Part shown: piece after piece, positions 12,074-24,300 of the stretch
How positions within the stretch are numbered: position 1 is the first letter of the stretch
How the letters are laid out: the number at the start of each line of letters is the position of its first letter
NCBI RefSeq assembly: GCF_954871325.1
Contig: NC_088779.1
Location: forward strand, 22,632,846 to 22,696,845
From: Gordionus sp. m RMFG-2023
Taxonomy: Eukaryota > Nematomorpha > Gordioida > Chordodea > Parachordodidae
DNA: 64,000 bases
Reading direction: 5' to 3'
Translations under genes and position numbers: made by a program
The notes under the pieces: generated by a model
What the model saw: the letters and a program-made list of their open reading frames with translations, nothing else
Told to the model about the DNA's origin: nothing
The model's database searches: none

Positions 12074-12260
12074 GTGTTAAATTTAACCATGTATTTTTAA
12101 TAATGACTAAATTAAGATTTTAGCAATAAAAATGTAATCTAAATCTCAAAATTTAGCCAAAAAAATGTTAGAAAAATTTTGCACTCTCCAATATTAGCTT
12201 GGCAAAATTCTTTATTTACCCGCTTTTTAGAAATTTGTTAAACCAAGTTTTTTAATACTA
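12074..12260. mobile_element. Decayed copy of the TAGTGTTGTTAAACGG MITE family
   Basis: It starts TAGTGTTAAATTTAACC and ends TTTTTTAATACTA. Between lie GACTAAATTAAGATTTTAGC and TAATCTAAATCTCAAAATTT, which correspond to the family interior. It directly abuts the long-TIR element that begins at 12266. Confidence 0.45.
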
Positions 12261-12265
12261 TAAAA

Positions 12266-13930
12266 GGGTCATTCCATGTCAAATGAGCAAAAAAATCAAG
12301 ATTTTTGGCCGACCCCTTTCAATTTTGATAAAAAGTTGTAGACTGGTTATATATGTTTCCATTAGATTATTAACAAAATTTTAGCGCATTAGCAACTATA
12401 TTAGCGGAGATAATCGGGGTTAAAGGTCTAAAAAACGCCTTTTTTTCCTTTTTACTGATGTTAAATAATTAGTTTTTAATTTAAAACTAAATATGATCAA
12501 ATATTGAATCTAGTATCAATAGCTAAGTTAATAATTGATAATTATGGCGAAAACATCAAAAATAATTTTTTTTAAAATATGGGTCATCTTATGGTCAGTT
12601 GAAAACTTGAAATTAATATTTTGAAATGTATATGATCTCCGATTTTTAATTTTTATAAGAAATATTATCTGTTTACTATTTTTTTAATAATTTCTTTAAC
12701 AATTAGCATGGCTGGATATTTATTTAAAAAAATATTGCGATTTTTATACTTTTAAAAAAATAGATGGCGCTATATATAATAGTTTTAATATGTTAAAATT
12801 CATATTTTTTATTGATTAAAAATATTTTAATGTATAATATATCATAAAATTCGATTATATAACTTTGTAAGCCTTATTCCCCTGAGATATTCGCAAATAA
12901 AAAATTTTAATAATTTTTTTAATATTTCAAATGTAAATTAAAATAATTAAAAAATCGGACTAGCACACGAATAAAAAAGCAGGATTAAAGGAGTGCAGGG
13001 AAATTATTAAAGGAAAAATCGAAAATGACATTAATTACCAGGCCTACCCCCAATCCCCCCCCCAACTAAGTCATACCCATCAAGACCAAGAATGTTATGA
13101 AATTGTCATTATCTTACATTATTAAAATAACCAGAGATAAAGAAAATTTCAAAGATTTTGAAAAATTTTTTAAGCAATAAAAATAACAAAATTATAGTTC
13201 TGATGAAATAAGCCGACTCATGCCTGGAATAAAAGATTTTGTATCTGTTAAAGGCGAGAAAGAATCAGCAAAGATTTATATTAAATAATTTGTGAAGATT
13301 TTAAAAATTTATGATCTGAATTACAAATAATATATATAATGCACATTGTAATCGATTTAGTATGATATATATACATTAAAATATTTTTAATCAATAAAAA
13401 AAATAAATTTTAACATATTAAAACTATTATATATAGCGCCATCTATTTTTTTTAAAGTATAATAATCGCAATATTTTTTTAAATAAATACCCAGCCATAC
13501 TAATTGTCGAAGAAATTACTAAAAAAATAGTAAACGGATAATAATTCTTAAAAAAATTAAAAATCGGAGATCATATACATTTCGAAATATTAATTTCAAG
13601 TTTTAAACTGACCATAAGATGACCCATATTTTATCTAAAATTAATTTTGATGTTTTCGCCATAATCATCAATTATTAACTTGGCTATTGATATTAGATTC
13701 AATATTTGATCATATTTAGTTTTAAATTAAAAACTAATTATTTAACATCAGTAAACAGCAAAAAAAGACGTTTTTTGGACCTTTAACCCCGAATATCTCC
13801 GCTAATATATTTTCTAATGCGCTAAAATTTTGTTTATAATCTAATGGGAACATATATAACCAGCCTACGAATTTTTATCGAAATCGAAAGGGGTCGGCCG
13901 AAAAGTGATTGATTTGACATGGAATGACCC
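12266..13930. mobile_element. Long-TIR DNA transposon (1.67 kb), internally deleted
   Basis: Terminal inverted repeats of about 580 bp (12266-12850 and 13362-13930) begin GGGTCATTCCATGTCAAAT. The 4-bp flank AAAA occurs on both sides (12262-12265 and 13931-13934). In the roughly 510-bp core, 13202-13287 on the + strand reads DEISRLMPGIKDFVSVKGEK, a block I associate with the N-terminal part of the same transposase-like family seen in the 1577-3884 element. Most of the transposase is gone, so this looks like a deletion derivative moved in trans. A 4-bp duplication would fit the Sola superfamily, but that label is inference. Confidence 0.8.
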
Positions 13931-16900
13931 AAAAAGTTGTGCTCATTTTTTTCTCCAAAAATAAACTTCCCTAAACTAAACATTTTCTAAGCTGTACTTA
14001 CATTCTAAAATCTAATACTTTTTTTTTAAAGTATCTATCTACATTTTTTTTATATGTAACTAATTATAGCTATTTTTTGCAAAAAAATGTAAGTTGCCTG
14101 TAAATATTTACTTTAACAACACTACTTACAAGATTTTATGGTGGGACTGTCAATTATTAATTTTGAGAGTAAGCATAATATATATCAATTATTTAATTAG
14201 AAAAATTCCCACTCCTCCTCTTGGTGCCCTAATTAAAAAAAATTGTGGTTGAAATAATGTTAAGAATTAATGTTAATATGAAAGCTTAAAAATGATTTTA
14301 TATTATATTGAAGATGAAAAATTGGAGTATAAAGTAATAATTGAATTATAATTTAACAGATTTCCAAAATTTAAGGATTTTTATATAATTTATTCTAAAA
14401 ATTATTATTTGATTTATCTATATCTCGAATTATAAACTTTTCTAATGAGCATACATTTATGTATAATAATAACGTTAGTGTATATAGATATTTCTTAAAT
14501 GTGATTTTAAAACTCAGAATACATTTTATCTACCATATAATTTATCATTATTTACTTAATTCATTGACTATTCTACTTAAGACTAAAAAAAATCTGATTT
14601 CTAATCTTGGTTAACCAAAAAAAAAATGAAAACGCCATTTCTGGAAGGAAAAAACGAAAAACAAATTTATTTTTTTTTTGAAAAAGCATTTTTTTTTCAT
14701 AAATGTCTATCCCCTTATTTGGTTATATTTTACATAATTTAGGGACCATTTTGTCAATCATAAATTTTAGAAAAAATAAAATATTATTAACATGCTGGTA
14801 GTCTCTTTATTATCGATTTTTTGACAAAGTTTATTAGTTTAGTTGTTTTTTTCTTTTCTTCCCCTCTAAAAAAGTTTGATAGCCCTCGTGCAATAATTAT
14901 TGTTTATGTAAAACAACTAGCATATCAATTTAAGATATAATGAAGTTACTGTCAATTTTTTTTCAGGACTTGGTCTGCTCGGGTTTTACTTAATCGATTT
15001 TGATTTTGTGGAAAGGAGTCTGATCCTGAAATTTTGTAAGATCAAGATATATTATAATATGAGCGATCTAAAAAAATATATTTATTTGAGGTCCGCAATG
15101 GACGGGTTTTAACCCACGATCCTATCCGCCCAGTTTTTCAAAAATATTAACTCGCCCACCCATCTATTAATTTAAAAATTTTTTTACCATCACCCATGTT
15201 TATGAAATTTATTATGTTGGCTTGATTTGTTTTGTATTTATTTTTGGTTATTTTATTTTAAATATATTTTTAATGTTTTGAAGGCAGGAGCATGGCTGAA
15301 AACCCTGAACACCCTTCGAACCCTGATATTTTATTGAAACAAAACTCTGAACCACGAACCTTTTTTATAGGTTCAGGGTTCAAGAATTATTAAATTTTTC
15401 ATTTATTTTATTTTTTTCTTTATTTTCATTTTATTTTTTTAAATTATATAAATTTTGAACAGCATTAATCACTAATATTTAATATTTAAATAATCATAGT
15501 TTATTTTATTTTAAAGATTAAAAACATATGTAAATTAAAAAATTTCTGAAGACCCAACCCTGAACCCGAACCGGTTTCGCTGAACCCAAACCAGAACCCT
15601 TTTTTTAGAAAGGAGGGCTTAGAGCCCTGCACAGGATTGGAAAAATAGAATGTCCCCTGTATAGGTTATAACAATAATCAAGATAAATGAGAAAGGTGCA
15701 TCAAAATTTACTATGACAGCTGTCTCTACCACAGGAATAACTTGTTACGCTTGTAAAATATGTAATATTTTGAACCCCAATAATCCAAATAACTAAGGAG
15801 GAGGAAAGTGCATCAAAATGATAGAGAATATGGAAGTGTATCACTCTTCACAGTAGTAATTTGAGGAATATGTTACGTCGCCCCTTTTTTTAAAGGACGC
15901 CCGATGTTTTAAACCCACCAGCCTATCGTAAAAAAGTTTTCAAGAGTCTACCCATAGCCTAAAATTTTCTAAGCCATCACCTACTTATTTCAGCTTAGTT
16001 CCCGGGGTTAGAAATACCAGATCTTATCAACTCTTCTTTTTATATATATCGTATATTGCGTAACTCTTAACCCTCTCAGTAATATAAAATTTTAATAATA
16101 TTCGTTCAAGGTAATGTACAAAGTCAGTAACCCCAATCCTAACCAACATAAAAGGAGTCTCAAAGCCAACAACATACGTATAAAAATACATTACGACTCA
16201 ACCGTATCCAAGTACCATAAATAAGATATTTTTTTATCTCTATTTCTTTAAAAAATATATATATACATATCATCGGCTGAGTATTATATTGTTCTATATC
16301 CACCTATTTGCAAAATGTTTCGATAGAATCACTTATTCTTTACTATAGTCTTTCAATATCAACAATAAATAAAAATATATTAAGATATAATTTAGAATAA
16401 TTCTTTATTCGCATTATTTTGACGTGATGATCTCTTAGAAAAATTTTTAAAAAAAGTGGATGTAGAACACTATAATACTCAGCCAACCATATGGGCAAAT
16501 TGAAGATTTTTGCACTATGGCAATTTATTTTAAGTCAGGTATCATTTTTTAATGTTTTTTTAAAGTTTGTTATATTTGTTTGACAATTATTTTTTTTATC
16601 GTTTTTATCTCTATTACGCAAACTTTCTTTTTTTTTCATTTTTTTGTGAAATAAATCAGTGTCGAATATTTTGCTTACGGTTTAGTAATCTAGGTAAATC
16701 TGGATAAAATGGTCGGGGGTCAACAAATATTTTAAAATATAGTTACCTCTTTTTTTATAGAAAGAAAGGAAAAAAGGAAAGAGAGAAAAAAGATTAAACT
16801 TTAAATAAAAATATTCGCTAGAAATAATTAGGAGGATATCAAGAATCGTTAAGAATTGCAAGTTTTAGCACTAAGAATAATTAGTATTCGAATTACAAAA

Positions 16901-18009
16901 TCGTATATTATTTTGTCTTAATTTTTTATTAAAAAAATTTATTTAAAAAAAAAATAAAATAAAAGCCTCCCCGAGGAGAAATCAAATATTGTGAAGGTAA
17001 AAATATAATAAAAAAATTTTTTAAAAAACAAATTACTTTTATTTCGTTTTTTTAACCCTGACATTGAATGCATATAATATATATTATTATGGAAAAATGT
17101 CTTTATTTCCTATAAAACCACAAATTTTATGAATTTGACATTGAAACATACGCATGCGTGTTGTTTAATGTTTATTAAAATCCTGCAGCGTCTGGTGAGC
17201 CGAAACATCATCAAATAAAATTAGGGCCCTGACCGTAGGCCTGGTAAAAATGTAAATTATATATTTCCTCATTCTTCTTTCATTATACCTTGGTTTGAAT
17301 ATCACAATTAAGAAAATATGTAAATGATAGGAGATGTGGCCGAATGAAGAAGTCCAAAAAGTTGTTTCAACCAGCAATGAGCGATTTTTTTTTTAACTAC
17401 AGACCTCATTTTTAAAGAAAGAATGAAAGAAAATAGAAGAATGCGTCTAAAAAATATATATTAAGTTATTTAAATTTGGTTTAATCTATTGATAAATTAC
17501 CCGAGTGATTGCTGAATATACGATGTTCCAGATTTCATTTATAATAAAATCCGGTAACGCCATACTCATTCCAGAATGAAAATCATTTGTTAGAGGAACT
17601 CCATTCAATTAGCCAAGAAATTTGCTACTTTTCGTAATTATCATTTTAAAGTTACTAAAAGCCCCGCACCACCCACTACTTACGAAAAAAATAATTTAAT
17701 ATGTGATTTATAAACGATATATTTTTTTTAAAAAAAGAGAATGAATATAATTATAGTGATTACAGATTAAGCATAAGCGTTTAACGTTGCCTTTTTCTCA
17801 AAAAAAACTTTTCGTTGTTTAAATTAAAGTAATCTGACAATCTTCAAAGGTTTGACGCCCAAAACTATCCGATAAAATGGATGAAGGAAAAAAAATCACC
17901 CTCAACAAAAAGATGAGAAAATACATATAGAAATTGACACTGTAATTCTGCCTACCGAGAAGGGTTTAACTCTATTGGCGGCTTCTCTAATGAAAATCCA
18001 TGCCTATGC
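13931..18009. other. No gene recognised; GC-motif repeat debris
   Basis: AT-rich DNA with islands of transposon-like ends. One lies at about 15085-15190 with CGCCCACCCATC-type motifs. Another lies at about 15280-15625 with repeated GAACCCTGAACC / GGTTCAGGGTTC motifs. A third is at 15870-15980 with CGCCCC and CCCACC motifs. These resemble the worn ends of hAT elements but show no target duplication I could verify. The minus-strand frame 17165-17377 has no recognisable domain. Confidence 0.4.
15280..15625. repeat. Repeat with GAACCCTGAACC motifs
   Basis: CCCTGAAC/GAACCC motifs lie near both ends in opposite orientations, with the right side ending in GGGCTTAGAGCCCTG. A related piece (ACCCGAACC, CCCGAACCTGAACTCGG) occurs at 23485-23535 inside the peptidase gene. 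Probably a decayed hAT-type element; termini not proven. Confidence 0.45.
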
Positions 18010-18132
18010 TTACCGTGCTTTCACAGTTAGCGCGAATTCGCGGCCAAGTATACAAAATACGATATAAATATAATATTTTTCCATTTTTGTATACTTAGCC
18101 GCAAATTCGTGCTCACTATGAATGCAAGGTTA
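18010..18132. repeat. Palindromic MITE-like repeat, copy 1
   Basis: The arms are TTCACAGTTAGCGCGAATTC / GAATTCGCGCTAACTGTGAA-like sequences around a spacer with TATACAAAA / TTTTGTATA. Related copies are at 20709-20817 and 38479-38581. The shared outer core is close to CTGCATTCACAGTTAGCGCG. It has no coding content. Confidence 0.7.
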
Positions 18133-20416
18133 TACAGGATTCCAATATGTTTAATGGTTATAATATATTCTGCCTACCGATAAAAAATAGAAATTGGCTA
18201 GATTTAGGCAATGACATTAATATTAACCTATAGACTGCCGATCTTTGAAGTCGATTATGGTTCAACTCAAGTAAATTGCCATATCAACAGCTGATTTATC
18301 AAAAAAATTTATTCGCTTATTCATATTGATAGGTTATTAGTAAAAAAAAAATGGCTATATTTAATTAAAGAACATTTTTACCGTAACCCATAATTCCCAA
18401 ACCATTAATTAGACCTAACCAATATTAACATTTAATTCTACTGCTTGCTTCAGATACTTGATTAATTTTAAATAAATTTCACACAATTAAAAAATTTCAT
18501 TCAGTTAATTATTCCTTTTAACTCTTATCTTTGAAGTCTGATTGTAGTAGACACTATTGAAAAGAAATATTGCCCAAATGCCTTTCAATGACGAACTTCA
18601 TTATATGTATATTTAATGATTGAATTTTATGTATAGGATAGTCATCTATGTTATTGGGTCGTTTCGTTATATAAGGTCAAAAAGATAATTTTCTTGATTT
18701 AGGCGTATCTAAAGAAAGATCCTCTCTTAAATTCAATTTACTTTTAATTATTGATTTTCCCAAATTTCGTTTTTGGGACGGGGGTTTTAATTTTTTTCGA
18801 AAACCAAATTAGCCTGTTTTTCTTTTCTTGACCCGATCGCTTATTTTAGTAGATTAAGGCTGCGAAATTTTTTTTTTTTTATACATATCGATTTTCAGTC
18901 CCATTAAAATTAAACTATTATTGTTACCATTTTAATGTTACCTGATAACCATTCATAAATTAATGACTTTGAGTCAATGTAAAAGATAAATGTCAATTTT
19001 TATATAAATACTACAATAAATCTCCAAATAAAGAATGAACACTTAAATAAAAATAATTATGGTATTATATTACGTAAGGTATTTTTCTATAGCAAGCGGT
19101 ATATTTTTTAACCTATAACGATGTAATTCATTGCACCTATAATTTACTTGATTTTAAAAGGATATTCAGTCATGCGTGTCGCATCGTCTAAGCAATACGC
19201 GTTTATTATAAACGAAGCCTTATTCCCTAGTAAATGTTAAAATTAAAATTTTGAAGAAAAATATTTGATTCACCAATTATTATTTTTCTTAGAAACCTTC
19301 TATTAATACCTTCACATAGCCCTGATTCATTTTAGAGACATTGGTGACCCAAGGCAAATTTGTCCGCTAAATATAATTTAAGCTAATAAAAAAATAATAA
19401 TTCCTAAAGGACTCCTTTCGCCCCTGATAAATGACAATGTGTCATTTATGGACCATATTTTTTGATAATAAAAATACTATAGAATTTTTTAAGAAAGTGT
19501 TTTTTTTTATTTTTACTTTTTAAGTCCAATAATTTCAAAAGATGGAGAATTTGGACAGGTTTCGTTTTTTCAAAAGTCTTAAAACAATTCCAATTTTTTT
19601 TAAAAAAGATTTTGAACTTAGCCTAAAAGCTTTAAAAAAGAATTAAAGCACTTTTTAAATTTATTCAAAAAAATTTTTTTTTAAATGTTTTGGCCATATT
19701 TTTATAAATATTTTTCATTTTAATATAAAAAAAATAAGCTTATCAAATATTTTTTATTGAAGCAATTAAAAGTTTTTTTTGGAGATCTAAAATTTTTTTT
19801 TAAAAAAATCAAAATAAGTTGAATCTTTTTTTATTAAATAATTTATATATATATGTTATCGTCAATGTTCCGGCAATGTGTTATTTTTACAACTTTAAAT
19901 CATTTTTTTGAGCACGTTTTATTAAATTTAAAAATCGTATTTTACCGGAAATATATTCTATCATGTTTGGAATACATATCTTATGAATTGTAGACAATTT
20001 TGCTGCTAACCCTTGAGTCATTTATAATTTATATGGAAAATTTAATATAAATTATATTAAGTTTAAAAGTTCATGGAAAAATTATCTGAAATTAATAGGG
20101 TAGGTATTCCAAACATGACAGTATATATTTCCGGTCAGATTTTAAAATATTTAAAAACGCGCTCACAAAATGATTTAAAGTTGAAAAATTTCAAATTTTC
20201 GGAAAAAAACATATTGACGCTAACATATATATTAATAATTTACATACAAATCTATGTTGTAAAAGAACATGAAAAATATTTTTATATATAAAAGAACAAA
20301 TATATAAAATTAAAAAAAAATATTAAAAAGGAAATGCTAAGTATATAATTCGGTAAGAATTTTTAAACATTAAATAATTGGAACGAATTATTGTGATAGC
20401 AATGGAGGGATATGTG
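18133..20416. other. No gene recognised
   Basis: AT-rich DNA upstream of the peptidase gene. The N-terminal, signal-peptide exon of that gene may lie here, but I could not pick one with a matching phase. The frame 20073-20291 shows no domain. Confidence 0.35.
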
Positions 20417-20527
20417 TTTTTTTTTCCTTATTGATTTGGAAACCGTTTTGAAAAGTTTCAAAGCGGCTTGCCCAAATGAGCAGGGTGATGTAGATATGAT
20501 GGGGACAAAGTGGTTATCACCCATCAG
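20417..20527 (+). other. Exon-like segment, unassigned
   Basis: An open stretch reads DLETVLKSFKAACPNEQGDV then DMMGTKWLSPI, and ends at a GTAAGA donor (20528). Its base composition and codon-like pattern stand out from the surroundings. The acceptor would be TTTTGAAAAG before 20449 or an earlier one. Its closing phase (two bases) does not join directly to the peptidase exon at 21304, which needs phase 0. It may belong to another gene or require an intervening exon. Function unknown. Confidence 0.4.
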
Positions 20528-20708
20528 GTAAGAATATTTTTAACATTTTAATGAGTCAACCCTGAGAAGAAGGTTATGTACAATGAACCTTTATCATAAT
20601 ATGAAAATATTTTTGTAGTTTTAAAAAACATTTTAAGTTATTTATATATATTTAACTAGTACTTTAAATTAAATTAAGGGTATTTTTTTTAAAAATGTAA
20701 TCCTCCTT

Positions 20709-20817
20709 CCCTTGCTTTGCCAATTAGCGCCGTGTCAAGAATAAATGTAAAATTATTCTATTTGTATGATATTTTGTATTCTTCGCTCCGAATTCGCGCT
20801 AACTGTGAATGCAGGGC
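20709..20817. repeat. Palindromic MITE-like repeat, copy 2
   Basis: The left arm is CCAATTAGCGCCG, the right arm AATTCGCGCTAACTGTGAAT followed by GCAGGG. It is the same family as 18010-18132 and 38479-38581. Confidence 0.65.
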
Positions 20818-21303
20818 TCTCTCTCCCTTTTTCTCGTAAAAATTTCTGGTTATGGCTCTAAAGGGCTTTTTAATGACTCTTTTTTTTGTAATTTTTAATG
20901 TTTTACAAGAAAAGAAAGAATGAGAGAAAGGAAAGAAAAGACTTGTAACAATTTTATTTTAGGGTTTTATTGAAAACTCAAGTCACATTTCATTACATAT
21001 TAAATATATTTTTGTTAATAACATTAATTGATAATTCGCATTATTATTTCCTTCTTCTTTTCAAAAAAAAACACACAATTACGATACTAATAAAAAAAAA
21101 TATATGTAAATTCCAAGTAGTTTTGCAAATCTTCACAACTCGCAACCCGAAACATAGTTGTAATTTTACCACACCAGGTATAAATTTAAATAATAAGGAT
21201 TTGTCAAATTCTTAAATTCTTGTGTATTTTATAAAATAATACAATATAATTTTGTAGAGTATATAATTATATATTTATTATATTATTGCTACATATTTTG
21301 AAG

Positions 21304-24300
21304 GCGGTTTTTCCTCTGGCCGTCGATTATTGGCAAAAGACTCTGATGGTCAGAAATTCAGTACCCGTTCTTAGACTCTCCCCGTAAAAAGCAAAAAAAA
21401 AATTTAATACTATTTTTATAATAATTCTAAAAAGAAAGAAAAGAATAGTACAGATATATTTTAGCATGTTTCTTTATTTTACCAATCAAGAACCTGTCGT
21501 GCTAAAGAAATCGTTACTAAAAATGGCGTAAGATGTTGTTTGTTTGGTTGTCTTAAGCGTTCCAGGTGCGGCGAAGTTTATATACCTAAAGATCATTTGC
21601 AAGTGAGAGTTAAAACTTTTAAAAATTATTAAATTTATCTAAATAGCCTTCGAAAATTTGAAACAAAAAATAATTCTTCTTTAAACTGCACTTTTTGTTT
21701 TTCGATTATTCTACTAGCGCCAGAAATATATAGGATTTTTAAAAAAAAATTGTAAAATTTTGATCATCTTAATGAGCGAATTAATTTTTCCCCGTTCATG
21801 TTTTTATTTTTTGTCGATTACTTTATATAACCTATTATACAAAAAGCAAAAATACGTTTAATATTATGAATAAATTTGCATTAAAATTTCTTGAAAAAAC
21901 AAGCGCTGTAAACAAACGTTACTGTTCTCGAACAACCATTGTATCCCCTCGGGCCCTAACCAAGGCAAAGGCCTTTCTAATACCGATTTCGTTTTATACG
22001 TTTCCTCCGGGCAAACCGATAGATGTAGGGATGGGAATACGTTTGCCTATGCCGCTCATTGCCAGCTGGAAGACTCAATGGATCGGTTAGTTATAAAAAA
22101 TATATATATTTAAAATATTTAGGGTTAGGGTTAGGACAAAAATTATAAATTATCTTAGAGTGCTTCTTAGTAGCCCCCCTCCCCACTTCTTTTCGATAAA
22201 ATAAATAAATTTTTATTTCGTTATTAGTTAAAATGAAAAACACAAAGATTTTCGATTCCAGAAATTTATGCAAATAAACAATAAAAAAATTTAATTAGAT
22301 TTTTGAATAGCTTTTTTAAAAAATAATCATTTAATAATTACATCTAAAATAATTTTAAAATGTCCGTTTAAGCTGTTTAATTTAATTTGATTTATAATAA
22401 ATGGAAAGATAATTTATTTATTTTTTAAAATAAAAATCAAAATTAAACAAAATAAACTAATAAAAATATCTATTTGAATGAAAAACAATTTAGGCCAATC
22501 GCCGGTTACATTAACCTCTGTCCCGATCTCTTAGGATCCGGTACGCCCAGTCACGTCATATCCGTATTCTTGCCAACCATAAAACACGAATTTTTACACG
22601 CTTTGGTATTTTATTTATATTATATTATACGCTCTTCCTTCTAGAGATTTAGTTTTATCGAATTCCAACATATTCATATAAAATAAGAAAATTTAATTTG
22701 TCGTTGAATAATTGCAAAAGGTTATATTATGAATTTGTTGTGATGGAAACACTGGTCATTTTTTAAATATTTTTGCATATCGATTGCTATTTGACGGGGT
22801 CATCTACCCAACGAAATGTCTATCAGCCTCTATTGCAAAATATGCGTTCTCCCATCAGTTCTGATTTGATTAAAGGGGATTCCGATTTTTTTAAAAAATC
22901 GCACACAGATAGATCAATAATATTTGCTTAGAAAAACAATTCATAGCTATTAAATACTGTTCATTCGTTGTAATTTTTAGATTTTATGTGGTTATTTACA
23001 CTTAGTTCTACTAAGTTTGTGATGCGTAGGAGTTAAAACATTTTTGAAGGTTTAGGCAAAACCCATTTTATTATATTTTATAACCCGACCACTAACCCGT
23101 TATTTTTATCGGATGTAACGTTTCACCCTTTCCTATAAGAAATAACAGTGATCTCTATAATGGACGAAGAGAGGTTAAACTCGACCTCTTCTTAAGGATT
23201 CTTTTATCTAAATTTTTAACGCAATTAGGCTATTCGGTGTGGTGATTTTTTTTAAAATTAATATTTCCAAAATTTTATTTATGGTTAATGTATTTCCCAA
23301 TCTTATAAAAAAAAAAAATATTTCAATTTATAATTTATTTTTTTTATTAAGTGCATTAAATCTATAGAAACCCGGTAATAATTTTTTTACATATCGTAGC
23401 AATAAATTAAAAAGTATATTTATACCATCTTTTAAAAAATCGTTTATAGAGAAGATTGGGAGTTTAAAACAACAATGTGAACCCGTACTCTGAACCCGAA
23501 CCTTTTTAAAATTTTCCCGAACCTGAACTCGGTCATTTTTTTTTGTAGAAGAATTTACATCCCTAAAATGATTCGTCGAGGGCAACCTTTGGAGGGTATT
23601 TTGCATCGGTAGCTCTGTGGGGTATAAAAGACAATTGTGTTACGAATTTTATCGTAATCTTAATAGCGAAATATGATTTCTTATCTCATTAATAGTTGAG
23701 AAAAGTTGATTTAATATTTCTATTATAAATAATATTGATATGATGATATTAAAATTATGTATATTATTTTATATTTGGGGAAAAGGGCTTCAGCGTAAGT
23801 CTTTACGCGTTTTATAGGGACCAAGATGGAAGACCTTTGTCACCTCGATTGGCCAACGGTGACCCCGTCTATGACAACAAGTCTTATTATATTAAACATT
23901 TTTTTTTTAGAATTTTGATTGATAATACAATTTATTCATATAAAACATCAATTAATATTATTTATTTTTTTAAAAAAAAGGAAAATTAAATTTTTTTATT
24001 TATCGCAAAGGATGAATCTATATAAATGGAGCGATAAGATTATTCGACCTGTCATCAGAAATGATTGGCAGGTAGCTAGTGGTAATATATCTCGTGTGTT
24101 TAACATGATGATCACGCCTAATGTTTTGGTAATATACTTAAAATTGAAATATTGCCATTATCTGTTTATTTTATTTCACTAATATTAGTTTGCTTTTCCT
24201 TTATGTTTGGGGACTATTCTGACCTTTTACAGTGTATCCATTTTTGTTAGAGACATTATCCTATGAGTAAATGGCTTTTGCGACCTAAGGGGGCTTATTT

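Noticed and set aside
21866-22090. Open frame starting at ATG 21866
   Set aside because: It is a shadow frame over peptidase exon 3; the correct frame there reads DFVLYVSS and AYAAHCQLE.
22091-22273. Minus-strand frame inside the peptidase gene
   Set aside because: It covers intron and telomere-like sequence; no domain and no splice context.
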